NCBI RefSeq assembly: GCF_004761875.1
Contig: NZ_SJEY01000001.1
Location: 372,001 to 436,000 of the forward strand
Length of the DNA: 64,000 nucleotides
Source: Roseovarius aestuariivivens
Lineage (GTDB): Bacteria > Pseudomonadota > Alphaproteobacteria > Rhodobacterales > Rhodobacteraceae
Direction: 5' to 3'
Positions 9,643 to 18,326 of the stretch are shown here, piece by piece (the first letter of the stretch is position 1; the number at the start of each line of letters is the position of its first letter). Below the pieces are notes generated by a model. That model searched no databases, had not been told where the DNA came from, and saw nothing but the letters and a program-made list of their open reading frames with translations. A program made the position numbers and the translations under genes.

Positions 9643-11226
9643 TTGAAGATCGGAACGCCAAAAGAAGTGCTCGAGGGCGAGCGCCGCGTCGCGATGACGC
9701 CGGACTCGGCCCTTCAGCTGCAAAAACTGGGGCATGAATGCGCCATCGAGTCCGGCGCCGGAGAGGCCGCGGGCTTTACCGACGCCGCCTACAAGGAGGC
9801 CGGTGTCGAGATCATCAAATCCGCGGCCGCCCTGTGGAAGGCCAGCGATGTTGTCGCCAAGGTGCGCATTCCTACCGACACCGAGATCAAGCGCCTGACC
9901 AAGGGCCAGACGCTGATCACCTATTTCAATCCCAGCGAAAACGAAGAGCAGCTCAAGATCGCCGCCGACAAGGGCTCGACGGTCGTGGCCATGGAAATGG
10001 TGCCGCGCATCAGCCGCGCCCAGAAGATGGACGCGCTCAGCTCGATGGCCAATATCGCGGGTTACCGCGCAGTGATCGAGGCCTCCAACAACTTCGGCCG
10101 TTTCTTCACCGGTCAGGTGACCGCAGCGGGCAAGGTGCCCCCGGCCAAGGTGCTGGTGGTCGGCGCGGGCGTCGCGGGTCTTGCCGCGATCGGCGCCTCG
10201 ACCTCTCTGGGCGCGATCACCTATGCCTTCGACGTGCGTCCCGAAGTGGCCGAACAGATCGAGTCGATGGGGGCGGAATTCGTCTTCCTCGATTTCGAGG
10301 ATACCGATGTTAAAGATGGTGCCGAAACAGGTGGTTACGCCGCGCCGTCCAGCCCGGAATTCCAGGAAAAGCAGCTCGAGAAGTTCCGCGAGATGGCGCC
10401 CGACATGGATATCGTCATCACCACCGCGCTCATCCCGGGCCGCCCCGCGCCCAAGCTCTGGACTAAGGATATGGTCGAGAGCATGAAGAACGGCTCGGTC
10501 ATCGTCGACCTCGCCGCAGAGCGCGGCGGCAACTGCGAACTGACCCAGAAGGACGAGCGCATCGTCACCGACAATGGCGTGATCATCATCGGCTATACCG
10601 ACTTCCCCAGTCGTATGGCACAGCAAAGCTCGTCGCTTTACGCCACCAACATCCGCCACATGCTGACCGATCTGACGCCCGAAAAGGACGGTAAGATCGT
10701 GCACGACATGGAAGATGACGTCATCCGTGGCGCGACCGTAACCCACGAGGGCGAGGTCACTTATCCGCCGCCAAAACCAAAGGTTCAGGCCATCGCGGCC
10801 CAGAAGCCCAAGGAAAAGAAAAAGGAACTGACGCCGGAAGAGAAGAAGGCGCAAGAACTGGCCGCGTTCAAGAAGCAGACCCGCAATCAGGTCACGCTTC
10901 TGGCCATCGGCGCGGCACTGGTGCTTGGCGTGGGCGCGATCCCGAACATGCCGGCCAGCTTCATGCAGCATTTCATCGTCTTCGTGCTCTCGGTCTTCAT
11001 TGGGTTCCAGGTGATCTGGGGCGTGGCGCACAGCCTGCACACCCCGCTCATGGCCGTTACCAACGCGATCTCGTCGATCATCATCCTCGGCGCGCTGATC
11101 CAGATGGGATCCAGTTCGCTATTGGTCACGATCCTCGCGGCGTTGTCCGTCTTCATGGCCGCCATCAATATCTTCGGCGGCTTCCTCGTCACCCGGCGCA
11201 TGCTCGCCATGTTCCAGAAATCTTAA
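9643..11226 (+). CDS. pntA: Re/Si-specific NAD(P)+ transhydrogenase subunit alpha
   Basis: 527 residues, with a TTG start at 9643 giving MKIGTPKEVLEGERRVAMTP, the invariant family N-terminus. The proton-translocating transhydrogenase moves hydride from NADH to NADP+ using the proton gradient and supplies NADPH. The NAD(H)-binding domain I carries VLVVGAGVAGLAAIGAS (about residue 170) and the RMAQQSSSLYATN segment. A lysine/glutamate-rich linker (about residues 380-415) leads to four C-terminal membrane helices. Length matches the fused E. coli-type subunit (about 510 residues), unlike the split PntAA/PntAB of some alphaproteobacteria. pntB follows after 14 bp. Confidence 0.97.
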   Translation: MKIGTPKEVLEGERRVAMTPDSALQLQKLGHECAIESGAGEAAGFTDAAYKEAGVEIIKSAAALWKASDVVAKVRIPTDTEIKRLTKGQTLITYFNPSENEEQLKIAADKGSTVVAMEMVPRISRAQKMDALSSMANIAGYRAVIEASNNFGRFFTGQVTAAGKVPPAKVLVVGAGVAGLAAIGASTSLGAITYAFDVRPEVAEQIESMGAEFVFLDFEDTDVKDGAETGGYAAPSSPEFQEKQLEKFREMAPDMDIVITTALIPGRPAPKLWTKDMVESMKNGSVIVDLAAERGGNCELTQKDERIVTDNGVIIIGYTDFPSRMAQQSSSLYATNIRHMLTDLTPEKDGKIVHDMEDDVIRGATVTHEGEVTYPPPKPKVQAIAAQKPKEKKKELTPEEKKAQELAAFKKQTRNQVTLLAIGAALVLGVGAIPNMPASFMQHFIVFVLSVFIGFQVIWGVAHSLHTPLMAVTNAISSIIILGALIQMGSSSLLVTILAALSVFMAAINIFGGFLVTRRMLAMFQKS

Positions 11227-11240
11227 GGGGGTAGAGGACA

Positions 11241-12674
11241 ATGGAATTCGCATTCACAATTGCGGCCTACGCGGTCGCGGCAGTTCTCTTCATCCTGTCG
11301 CTTGGCGGTCTGTCCGGTCAGGAAAGCGCGAAACGCGCTGTCTGGTACGGCATCGTCGGCATGGCCATCGCGGTGCTCGCCACGATCTCCGGTCCCGGCG
11401 CGGGCCTGTGGTACATCTCGGTTGTCCTGATCGCGCTTGGCGCGGGCGTGGGCTATCAACTGGCCACCAAGGTTCAGATGACCCAGATGCCCGAGCTTGT
11501 GGCGATCATGCACAGCCTCGTGGGCCTCGCGGCGGTTTTCGTGGGCTTCAACGCAGACCTCACCATCCAGATGGTTGCGGCCGCAAAGGAAGCGGGCGAA
11601 GCGGTCGAGGGCGTTTTCGCCAATCTCGTCTACAAGAAGACTCCGGTTGAAATCGGCATCCTGCGCGTCGAGCTGGTGCTCGGCGTCTGGATCGGTGCCG
11701 TGACATTCACCGGCTCGGTCATCGCCTATGGCAAACTGGCCGGCAAGGTCGATTCAGCGGCCAAGAAGCTGCCCGGCGGGCATATCCTGAACGCCGGTGC
11801 GGCGCTTCTGTCGGTCGTGCTGATGTTCATGTACCTCTCGGACGTGGGCAGCTGGACGCTGATCGTGCTGACGCTGCTGGCGCTTTTCATCGGCTATCAC
11901 CTGATCATGGGCATCGGCGGCGCCGACATGCCGGTCGTGGTCTCGATGCTCAACAGCTACTCAGGCTGGGCGGCTGCGGCCATCGGCTTCAGCTTGGGCA
12001 ATGACCTGCTGATCGTCGTGGGCGCGCTCGTGGGCTCCTCGGGTGCGATCCTGAGCTACATCATGTGCAAGGCAATGAACCGGTCATTCATCTCGGTCAT
12101 CCTCGGCGGCTTCGGCGGGTCCTCCGGCCCCGCGGCAGAGGTCGAGGGCGAGCAGGTGCCGATCGACGCCGACGGCGTGGCCAATGCCCTCAACGAGGCC
12201 GACAGCATCATCATCGTGCCGGGCTACGGCATGGCGGTGGCACAGGCTCAGCAGGCCGTGGCCGAGATGACCAAAAAGCTGCGCGACAAGGGCAAGGAGG
12301 TGCGCTTCGCCATCCACCCCGTCGCGGGCCGTCTTCCGGGCCACATGAACGTGCTTCTGGCTGAGGCCAAGGTACCCTACGACATCGTGCTGGAGATGGA
12401 AGAGATCAACGACGACTTCCCCGATACGGACGTGGTCATCGTGATCGGCTCGAACGACATCGTGAACCCCGCAGCCCAGGACGATCCCAACTCGCCCATC
12501 GCCGGCATGCCGGTGCTTGAAGTTTGGAAAGCCAAGCAGGTCTTCGTCTCGAAGCGCGGCCAGGGTGCTGGCTACTCGGGCATCGAGAACCCGCTCTTCT
12601 TCAAGGACAACACGCGGATGTTCTACGGCGACGCTAAGGACAGCGTGACAGCGCTTCTGTCCAAGATCGACTAG
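11241..12674 (+). CDS. pntB: Re/Si-specific NAD(P)+ transhydrogenase subunit beta
   Basis: 477 residues, ATG start with GGGGTAGAGGA upstream. An N-terminal membrane domain of about nine helices includes the [13 protein letters not shown] segment that carries the proton-channel histidine. It is followed by NADP(H)-binding domain III with [30 protein letters not shown] and [12 protein letters not shown], all typical of PntB. The subunit forms the membrane half of the enzyme with pntA, located 14 bp upstream. A strong intrinsic terminator lies 20-55 bp after the stop, so pntAB is a self-contained two-gene operon. Confidence 0.97.
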   Translation: MEFAFTIAAYAVAAVLFILSLGGLSGQESAKRAVWYGIVGMAIAVLATISGPGAGLWYISVVLIALGAGVGYQLATKVQMTQMPELVAIMHSLVGLAAVFVGFNADLTIQMVAAAKEAGEAVEGVFANLVYKKTPVEIGILRVELVLGVWIGAVTFTGSVIAYGKLAGKVDSAAKKLPGGHILNAGAALLSVVLMFMYLSDVGSWTLIVLTLLALFIGYHLIMGIGGADMPVVVSMLNSYSGWAAAAIGFSLGNDLLIVVGALVGSSGAILSYIMCKAMNRSFISVILGGFGGSSGPAAEVEGEQVPIDADGVANALNEADSIIIVPGYGMAVAQAQQAVAEMTKKLRDKGKEVRFAIHPVAGRLPGHMNVLLAEAKVPYDIVLEMEEINDDFPDTDVVIVIGSNDIVNPAAQDDPNSPIAGMPVLEVWKAKQVFVSKRGQGAGYSGIENPLFFKDNTRMFYGDAKDSVTALLSKID

Positions 12675-12696
12675 GCGCAGGTCAAGTAAATCGACG

Positions 12697-12729
12697 AAAA
12701 GCCCCGCCAGTCCGGTGGGGCTTTTTTTA
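12697..12729 (+). terminator. intrinsic terminator of pntAB
   Basis: Stem AGCCCCGCC / GGTGGGGCT with a five-base loop and one G-T wobble, followed by a run of seven T. It lies just after the pntB stop. Confidence 0.85.
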
Positions 12730-12981
12730 TCAACGGCAGCGTATCCACCGTGTGGAAAATCGGCGGCGCCCCGTGCTGAAAGCGAAAGCGCGTCGACCGA
12801 TAGCTTTTCGAATCTCCATCCTGACCGGTCTCACGCCGCCTTGCCTCAGCGTCAGCGTTTGATGTGAATCAAGCGGAAGACATCGCAGGCGTGCCATTCT
12901 CCTGCTGCCGGAATTTCCCGCCGCCCCCTGCATCGACCCCGCAGGACCGGAAGGCAGGGCGGTACATCAAGGGGGGGCCAT
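12730..12981. other. intergenic region after pntB with an FNR-type box
   Basis: About 250 bp without a convincing ORF. The only clear element is the FNR-like palindrome at 12859-12872, listed separately. The short frames here lack ribosome-binding sites and recognisable products. Confidence 0.6.
12859..12872. promoter_or_regulatory. FNR/FnrL-type binding site
   Basis: The sequence TTGATGTGAATCAA is an exact match to TTGAT-N4-ATCAA, the consensus for FNR-family regulators (FnrL in Rhodobacterales). It lies 110 bp upstream of the exported HELTH-motif protein gene and 135 bp downstream of the pntAB terminator, so the downstream gene is the likely target, controlled by oxygen or nitric oxide. 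Confidence 0.65.
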
Positions 12982-13677
12982 ATGACACGACTTTCAAGCC
13001 GGGGAATTGTCTTGCTCGCGCTGACCGCCGCATGTCCGGCCAGCCCGGCGCTGACAGCAGAGCCGGTGCCATGCGACAGACCCGGAATTTTCGTGACGAC
13101 CGATGATCCGGAACTGCACGATCGCACCTGCGCCGTTGCGTCTGCGGCCCTGCCGCGCTTCGAGGCATGCCATCTCAAGCAGTATCATCCGGTCAATTTC
13201 CACTTCAACGACGCCATCCTGCCGTCGAACCGTATCTGCCTGGGTCTTTATCATGCCGGCACGAACCAGGTCGAACTTCTGACGCCCGAGGCCTTTGGCG
13301 AAGCGCATCTGCAGTCCGAATTCTGTGAGGGCCTGTCCGAGGACGCGCATTTTGACAGCATCATCGTGCACGAACTGACCCATGCCCTGCTGGATCAGGT
13401 CCCGGGCGGAACAAGCCGGTATTTCGTGGATCAGGAATACATTGCCTACGCCATGCAGCTCGACCTGCTGCCTGAGGCCGAGCGCGCCACGATGCTGTCC
13501 GGCACAGAATTAGCCAAAGCGCCCGGTTTGGAACGGTTCAACGAACTCGTTCTGATGTTTTCGCCCTATACCTTCGCGGTTTCCGCCTGGCAGCATTTTT
13601 CGGAGCCCGGAAATGGTTGCGATTTCGTGGGGCAAATCGTGCGAAAGGAACAGACCTTTTGGCTGGATCCGAGTTGA
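12982..13677 (+). CDS. exported protein with HExxH motif (DUF6639-like putative metallopeptidase)
   Basis: 231 residues, ATG start closely preceded by a G-rich ribosome-binding site. Residues 1-26 form a signal peptide, so the protein is probably periplasmic. The helix IIVHELTHALLDQV contains zinc-ligand-type H130-E131-x-x-H134, and DQEYIAYAM about 18 residues later supplies an acidic residue (E152) that could be the third ligand, as in gluzincins. Several cysteines (31, 50, 63, 86, 115) suggest disulfides. I recall the family as DUF6639; no activity is known. The FNR-like box at 12859 suggests expression under low oxygen. Confidence 0.75.
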   Translation: MTRLSSRGIVLLALTAACPASPALTAEPVPCDRPGIFVTTDDPELHDRTCAVASAALPRFEACHLKQYHPVNFHFNDAILPSNRICLGLYHAGTNQVELLTPEAFGEAHLQSEFCEGLSEDAHFDSIIVHELTHALLDQVPGGTSRYFVDQEYIAYAMQLDLLPEAERATMLSGTELAKAPGLERFNELVLMFSPYTFAVSAWQHFSEPGNGCDFVGQIVRKEQTFWLDPS

Positions 13678-13859
13678 CGCAGCCGGAGGCCAGATTGCAG
13701 GCGATATCCGACAGGGCCGGCTCGCCCGAAGCTTCAGGAACGATTTGAATCCGGGCAGTAACGCGTTCCATCCAGCCAGAGCCTTGCTGCGTCACCCTAT
13801 TCCATTGCAATGCCGCACCGCTTCGCTACGTTGCGGTGCAGAAACCCAAGGCCGCGTCC

Positions 13860-15140
13860 ATGCCCCCCATCGAAGACCATCCGCTCCGCTACCAGCTAAC
13901 CAACGAACTGCACGCGCGGCCCTTTCCCTCGCTCGACGTGCCCTCCACCGGGGTCTTTCTCGCGGTCAAGCGGCTCGATTCCGCCGCCGGGCGCGACAAG
14001 GACGCCGATCTCAATCACCTCATCGCTCTCTTGGACCGCTACGGCGCGTCCCACCCGCAGCCGGGCGCGTCGCATTATTCGGGTAAGATCGGTCGTCACC
14101 TGCTCAAATGGGAAAACCATACCGAATTCGTCACCTACACCGCTTTCCGCCCCGGGGTAGGTGACCGCGCCTTCGATCCGGCCGAGTTCGAGGTCTTTCC
14201 AAAGGACTGGCTGCAGGAAGCCCCCGGTCATCGCATGACCTCGGCGCTGCTGCGCATCGACACGCTCAAGGATGACGAGCACCTCAAACGCGATATCTCG
14301 GACTGGTTCGTCGCCGACAGCATCGCGGTCTCCCGCGTGCTCGACGATTCCGCCGTGGTTGCGGGCGATTTTCACATCGATCCCGCCGGTCACCTGCGCT
14401 TTCTGGTCGCCGCCGCCCCGGATGCCGGGGCACGCCGGATCGGCCGCATCACCCAGCGCATGTGCGAAATCGATACTTACAAGACCATGTCGATGCTGGG
14501 CTTCGCCCGGGTGCGCGAGATGAACCCGACTCTTGGCGCGCTCGACCAGCGCCTGACAAAGCTGGTGGGCGAAATGCCCGGCGGCGCGACCAAGGCCGAG
14601 GACACGCTCGACAACCTGCTGGCCATCTCGGCCGAACTCGAAGGCATGGTGGCGCGCTCCTCCTACCGCTTCGGGGCCACGGCAGCCTACGAGCAGATCG
14701 TCAAGCAACGCATCAACGTGATGCGCGAGGAACGCTTCGACGGGCGTCAGACCTTTCACGAATTCATGATGCGCCGCTACGACCCGGCGATGCGCACCGT
14801 GCGTTCGGCCAAGGACCGGCTCGACGCTATGGCCGACCGCGCGATGCGCGCGGGCGAACTCCTGCGAACCCGCGTCGACGTGGAACGCTCCGCCCAGAAC
14901 CAGGCGCTGCTCGAAAGCATGAACCGGCGCGCCGATCTGCAACTGCGCCTGCAGCGCACGGTCGAAGGGCTGTCGGTCGTGGCGATCAGCTATTATGCCG
15001 TTTCGCTCGCAAGCTACCTGCTTTACCCGGCGGCCGAGATGTTGGCGCTCTCCAAGGGCATGCTGACGGCGCTCGTCACGCTGCCCGTGGTGGGGCTTGT
15101 CTGGTACATGATCCGGCGCATCCGCCAGAAAATGGAATAG
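13860..15140 (+). CDS. DUF3422 family membrane-anchored protein
   Basis: 426 residues from the ATG at 13860; a GTG at 13836 would add eight residues, but the family normally starts at PPIEDHPLRYxLxNELHARPFP, so the ATG is preferred. The N-terminal RPFP motif and the ERSAQNQALLESMNRRADLQ helix before two C-terminal membrane segments are characteristic of DUF3422 (COG4949). The long middle part is helical and probably cytoplasmic; the last 60 residues anchor it in the inner membrane. The function is not known in any organism I can name. It stands alone, with a convergent tiny ORF directly after its stop. Confidence 0.88.
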   Translation: MPPIEDHPLRYQLTNELHARPFPSLDVPSTGVFLAVKRLDSAAGRDKDADLNHLIALLDRYGASHPQPGASHYSGKIGRHLLKWENHTEFVTYTAFRPGVGDRAFDPAEFEVFPKDWLQEAPGHRMTSALLRIDTLKDDEHLKRDISDWFVADSIAVSRVLDDSAVVAGDFHIDPAGHLRFLVAAAPDAGARRIGRITQRMCEIDTYKTMSMLGFARVREMNPTLGALDQRLTKLVGEMPGGATKAEDTLDNLLAISAELEGMVARSSYRFGATAAYEQIVKQRINVMREERFDGRQTFHEFMMRRYDPAMRTVRSAKDRLDAMADRAMRAGELLRTRVDVERSAQNQALLESMNRRADLQLRLQRTVEGLSVVAISYYAVSLASYLLYPAAEMLALSKGMLTALVTLPVVGLVWYMIRRIRQKME

Positions 15141-15142
15141 GA

Positions 15143-15280
15143 TCAGGCCGCCCGTCGCGGCAGGAAAAGCGCGGGCCCCTCGGGGCGGCGCGCCCGCGCG
15201 GCGATGGCACAGGTGGCGCGCTGATTGAGGCGGGCAAGCGCGGTCAGACGGTTTTCACGGGCTTTCATCAACAGGGCCAT
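15143..15280 (-). CDS. small arginine-rich protein, paralogue of the next upstream ORF
   Basis: 45 residues from the ATG at 15280, with AAGGAG seven bases upstream. It begins MALLMKARENRLTALARLNQ and ends LPRRAA. The neighbouring ORF at 15309-15449 has the same opening (M-x-LL-x-KAR-x-NRLTAL) and the same RRAA end, so the two arose by tandem duplication. There is no membrane segment; an amphipathic N-terminal helix is likely. It is the third and last gene of a three-gene run that is divergent from the ECF sigma factor gene. I do not recognise the family. Confidence 0.7.
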   Translation of the reverse strand: MALLMKARENRLTALARLNQRATCAIAARARRPEGPALFLPRRAA

Positions 15281-15308
15281 TCTGGATCTCCTTGAAATAT
15301 GTGGTGGG

Positions 15309-15449
15309 TCAGGCCGCGCGGCGCGTGGCGAAATACGGGGCAGGGCGGTCGGGGCGCTCGGGCAGATCGGCAAAGATGTTGTCGTCGCGGCGCTCAAGGA
15401 TGTCGAGGGCGGTCAGACGATTCAGGCGGGCTTTGATCAGCAGGCTCAT
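15309..15449 (-). CDS. small basic protein, paralogue of the adjacent ORF
   Basis: 46 residues from the ATG at 15449, with AAGGAG upstream at good spacing. The opening MSLLIKARLNRLTALDILER parallels the downstream paralogue; its middle is more acidic (RRDDNIFADLPERPDRP) and it ends ATRRAA. The duplication plus well-placed ribosome-binding sites on both copies argues that these are real genes despite their size. Role unknown; the position next to an ECF sigma/anti-sigma pair suggests stress-related control, which is inference only. Confidence 0.72.
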   Translation of the reverse strand: MSLLIKARLNRLTALDILERRDDNIFADLPERPDRPAPYFATRRAA

Positions 15450-15489
15450 GTGGGGTTACTCCTTGTGATGTGCTTCGTGTTCGGGTGTC

Positions 15490-15639
15490 TCAGGCTGCGG
15501 CGGCGCGGTGAAATCGCGCCTCCAGTTCCTTCGCGAATAGCGCCTTGATCTCGGCGCGGGTTACGCCGCGCGCGGGCGTGGCGACTTCGCGCTCGGGCGC
15601 GCGCTCGGTTTCGATGCGTGTCAGCAGCTTTTTCATCAT
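15490..15639 (-). CDS. small charged protein, first of three tandem tiny ORFs
   Basis: 49 residues from the ATG at 15639 (a second ATG follows immediately), preceded by GAGGAA. Starts MMKKLLTRIETERAPEREV and ends ARFHRAAAA. It resembles the two downstream paralogues only in size, helical character and the basic N-terminus, so it may be a diverged relative or unrelated. It is the promoter-proximal gene of the run; the 250 bp between it and the ECF sigma gene must hold both promoters. Confidence 0.62.
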   Translation of the reverse strand: MMKKLLTRIETERAPEREVATPARGVTRAEIKALFAKELEARFHRAAAA

Positions 15640-15890
15640 GTTTTCCTCATCCTTGTCGTGCCCCCTTGGTTCATGGGACGGGACAGGATCCGGAAAAGTT
15701 TCGGAACCGGGTCTCTTTTTAGCGCCTGGAATTACAACTCATTGATTTTAAGTAATTTTAATTCTGAAAAATTCTGAATTTTCGCCTCATTCACGTCACG
15801 TCCTTGCCCATCTGGCAAAGCATCATGGGTGAAGTAGTTCCGCGACAGACGGGACCGGAAAGACCCGTCTGCAGGAAAAGGACGCCAGGG
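15640..15890. promoter_or_regulatory. divergent control region between tiny ORFs and ECF sigma gene
   Basis: The centre (about 15730-15785) is strikingly AT-rich and carries a 10-bp direct repeat ATTCTGAAAA / ATTCTGAATT. A perfect 8-bp inverted repeat sits just before the sigma gene. I could not assign a -35/-10 pair with confidence on either strand. Confidence 0.5.
15846..15871 (+). repeat. hairpin in the leader of the ECF sigma gene
   Basis: Perfect inverted repeat CAGACGGG (15846-15853) and CCCGTCTG (15864-15871) with a 10-base loop, ending 19 bases before the sigma-factor ATG and directly upstream of its ribosome-binding site. No T-run follows, so it is unlikely to be a terminator; it could affect translation or bind a regulator. 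Confidence 0.5.
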
Positions 15891-16436
15891 ATGGACCAGA
15901 CCGACGAGATCGAATCCTTGCTGAGCAGAACGGCATTGGGAGACCGCCAGGCCTTCTCGCAGCTCTACGATCGGACCAGCGGAAAGCTTTTCGGCGTGGC
16001 CATGCGCGTCTTGCGTGACAAGAGCACCGCCGAGGACGTGCTACAGGAAAGCTACATCAAGATCTGGCGCTACGCCGAGCGCTTCGCGGCCGGCGGCGGT
16101 GTCAGTCCGATGGGCTGGATGGTCACCATCGCGCGAAATACCGCCATCGACCGGCTGCGGGCGGGCCGTGACGCCGACGATATCGACGAGATGTCCGACC
16201 GGCTGGCTGATCGCGGTCCCACGCCCGAACAGGTGGCCGAGGCCGCCGGTGAGGCGGGGCGTATCTCGACCTGCCTGTCGCAGCTTGACGATCCCCGCGA
16301 CAAGGCCGTGCGCGGGGCATATCTCGAAGGGCTCAGCTACGCCGAGCTGGCCGAGAAATTCAGCGTGCCGCTCAACACGGTGCGCACCTGGCTGCGCCGC
16401 AGCCTCATCAGTCTCAGAGAATGTATGGACCAATGA
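15891..16436 (+). CDS. ECF-type RNA polymerase sigma factor
   Basis: 181 residues, starting at the ATG at 15891 (MDQTDEIESLLSRTALGD), where homologues begin; the frame continues open upstream but without support. Sigma region 2 is visible as STAEDVLQESYIKIWRYAERF and region 4 as GLSYAELAEKFSVPLNTVRTWLRR, with no region 1 or 3, so this is an extracytoplasmic-function sigma factor. The type paired with an RskA/ChrR-like anti-sigma is meant, since the next gene overlaps its stop (ATGA) and encodes such a protein. A hairpin lies in its leader. The inducing signal cannot be read from the sequence. Confidence 0.93.
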   Translation: MDQTDEIESLLSRTALGDRQAFSQLYDRTSGKLFGVAMRVLRDKSTAEDVLQESYIKIWRYAERFAAGGGVSPMGWMVTIARNTAIDRLRAGRDADDIDEMSDRLADRGPTPEQVAEAAGEAGRISTCLSQLDDPRDKAVRGAYLEGLSYAELAEKFSVPLNTVRTWLRRSLISLRECMDQ

Positions 16437-17146
16437 GCCCGACCGCCGATCCCGCCAAAGACGACAGCCTTCTGGCCGCAGAGTACGTGCTGCGCCTCCT
16501 GCGCCCGCGCGAGGAGCGCGCGTTCGAGCGCCGCCTGCTCGAGGATCACAGGCTGGCGCAACAGGTCGCCGGATGGACCGCTCGGTTTTCCGGCATGAAC
16601 GCCGAGATCGCCGAGATCACGCCGCCGCGTTCCGCCAAGAAGGGCCTGCAAACCCGCCTCTTTGGTAAGGTTGAAGAGGCCGTACCGCTCTGGCGTCGGC
16701 TTGGCCTCTGGCAGGGGCTCAGCTTTGCCTCGGTGGCGTTGGCCGCCTTCTTTGCGATGCAAATCGTCCAGATGCCGGGCCAGACGCCACCCCAAGCGCA
16801 GGACGACCGCGGCGCGCTCTTCCTCTCCGAAGTCGCGGCCGAGGATCAGTCGCTGCGCGTGCTGGCGGTCTACGACAGCGCCGCCGGACGCCTCCAGATC
16901 ACCCGCACCGCCGGCGCCGCCGCGCCGGGCCGCGTGCTGGAACTGTGGGCCATCGCCGGTGAGAACGCACCGGTCTCGCTGGGTGTTCTGCCCGAGACGG
17001 GCAAGGGCGGTGTGATTCTACCCGAAGGCCTGCGCGCGCAGGTCGCTGGCCTGACGCTCGCCATCTCTGACGAACCGCCCGGCGGCTCGCCCACGGGGGC
17101 GCCCACCGGCGCGGTTCTGGCCGTCGGACAGGTGACCCGGCTCTGA
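16433..17146 (+). CDS. membrane-bound anti-sigma factor (RskA-like)
   Basis: 237 residues from the ATG at 16433, which overlaps the sigma gene stop by four bases (ATGA); an ATG at 16421 is also possible. The cytoplasmic N-terminus (LLAAEYVLRLLRPREERAFE) is the anti-sigma binding domain, a single membrane helix lies near residues 90-110, and the periplasmic RskA-type domain follows (GRVLELWAIAG, then GLTLAISDEPPGGSPTGAPT). It should hold the cognate ECF sigma inactive until an envelope signal triggers release. The absence of a HxxxCxxC zinc motif separates it from ChrR. Confidence 0.9.
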   Translation: MSPTADPAKDDSLLAAEYVLRLLRPREERAFERRLLEDHRLAQQVAGWTARFSGMNAEIAEITPPRSAKKGLQTRLFGKVEEAVPLWRRLGLWQGLSFASVALAAFFAMQIVQMPGQTPPQAQDDRGALFLSEVAAEDQSLRVLAVYDSAAGRLQITRTAGAAAPGRVLELWAIAGENAPVSLGVLPETGKGGVILPEGLRAQVAGLTLAISDEPPGGSPTGAPTGAVLAVGQVTRL

Positions 17147-17227
17147 AACCGGCAGCGAAAGGGCGCATTTGACCACCCCGCCGTGTCGCGACGTGCTAGA
17201 ATGGCCCCCGGAAAGGGAGGACAGATC

Positions 17228-17764
17228 ATGATCGCAGGGGCGCATTCCGTCTTGTGGGTCCGGCAGGATGGGGTCGGCAACGATGCCTGCCGCTTTGCCG
17301 ATGCCGAGGGCGGCTACCTGATCGACGGCTCCGCGACCGATTCCGACTGGACGGTCCGCCGCTATCGCATCCGCGCGCGAGACGACGGCACGACGCGCCG
17401 CGCCCGGATCGGCGTGCAGTCCCGACTTTTCGTGCAGCGCGCGCCCGACGATACCTGGCGGCTCAACGGCCAGCCGGCGCCCGAGGTCACGGGCGCGAAA
17501 GACATCCACCTGGCCTTCACGCCCGCCACGCTGACCCTTCCCATCCGCCGCCTCAAGCTGGCAGAGGGCGACGAGGCCGAGATTCTCGTCGCAGAGCTGG
17601 ATGTGGAAAACGAACGCCTCAGCCCCCGCCACCTCAAGCTGCGCCGCACCGGCAAGGACAGCTACGAGTGTGTCGAGACCGAAACCGGCCTCGTGTCAAA
17701 CCTGACCATCGACCGCCACGGAATCGTGCGAAAATGGGACGGACGCTGGCAGGCGCAGAGATAG
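17228..17764 (+). CDS. putative glycolipid-binding domain protein
   Basis: 178 residues from the ATG at 17228 with GGGAGGA eight bases upstream. The sequence follows the PF06475 pattern: an N-terminal W segment, a WTVRRYRIRARDDGTTRRAR core, DTWRLNGQPAPEVTGAKDIH, then FTPATLTLPIRRLKLAEG and a final W. No signal peptide or membrane helix, so it is cytosolic. The family name comes from a mycobacterial protein, and the true ligand is unproven. It lies 81 bp after the anti-sigma gene and could belong to the same transcript. Confidence 0.72.
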   Translation: MIAGAHSVLWVRQDGVGNDACRFADAEGGYLIDGSATDSDWTVRRYRIRARDDGTTRRARIGVQSRLFVQRAPDDTWRLNGQPAPEVTGAKDIHLAFTPATLTLPIRRLKLAEGDEAEILVAELDVENERLSPRHLKLRRTGKDSYECVETETGLVSNLTIDRHGIVRKWDGRWQAQR

Positions 17765-17852
17765 AGCGCGCAGGAGCCCGCAGGGGCAACACGTCCGGCT
17801 TCGAAAACACGCACGCGGCAGGCTCGGGTTTTGCAAAAAAACCGAAAGGTCG

Positions 17853-18326
17853 TCAGAACGCCTCGGGCTTGGCCTCGCGCGCCATGTGGTCAAGCACCGC
17901 GTTCACGAACTTGCCTTCCTTACCCTCGGGGTAAAAGCTTTTGGCGATGTCCACGAATTCGTTGATCACCACGCGCGGCGGTGCCTCGCCTTCCAGCATC
18001 TCGGCCCCCGCGGCGCGAAACAGGGCCCGAAGCGTCGGATCGATCCGCCCGATGGGCCATTTCGCCACCAGCGCGCGGTCCGTCATCTGGTCGATCTTCG
18101 CCTGCCAGTTCACCGCGTCGTCCAGCAGCTTGCGGAAAAGGTCGATATCGCCATCGGCCATGTCAACGCCCTCTTCCACCTCCGCGCCAAAGCGGAACTC
18201 GAGGAACTCGCGCCGCACCGCGTCGCTCGTCTGCCCGGAATGCTCCATCTGGAAAAGCGCCTGCACCGCGTATAGCCGCGCGGCCGAACGCATCTTGCGC
18301 CGCTGGTTGCCGGAAAGCTCGCTCAT
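17853..18326 (-). CDS. nusB: transcription antitermination factor NusB
   Basis: 157 residues, ATG overlapping the ribH stop by four bases. It carries the NusB signatures ARLYAVQALFQMEHSG at the N-terminus, ALFRAAGAEML and PPRVVINEFVDIAKSFYPEGKEGKFVNAVLD near the end. NusB binds boxA RNA with NusE (S10) and promotes rRNA antitermination in the Nus complex. It is the last gene of the ribB-ribH-nusB operon, an arrangement common in proteobacteria. Confidence 0.96.
   Translation of the reverse strand: MSELSGNQRRKMRSAARLYAVQALFQMEHSGQTSDAVRREFLEFRFGAEVEEGVDMADGDIDLFRKLLDDAVNWQAKIDQMTDRALVAKWPIGRIDPTLRALFRAAGAEMLEGEAPPRVVINEFVDIAKSFYPEGKEGKFVNAVLDHMAREAKPEAF

Noticed and set aside
9595..11040. 481-codon minus-strand frame
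   Set aside because: Exactly antisense to pntA, histidine/arginine-rich composition, no ribosome-binding site.
17820..17852. Terminator after nusB
   Set aside because: On the minus strand ACC-TTTC-GGT is followed by a T-run, but three or four base pairs are too weak to claim.
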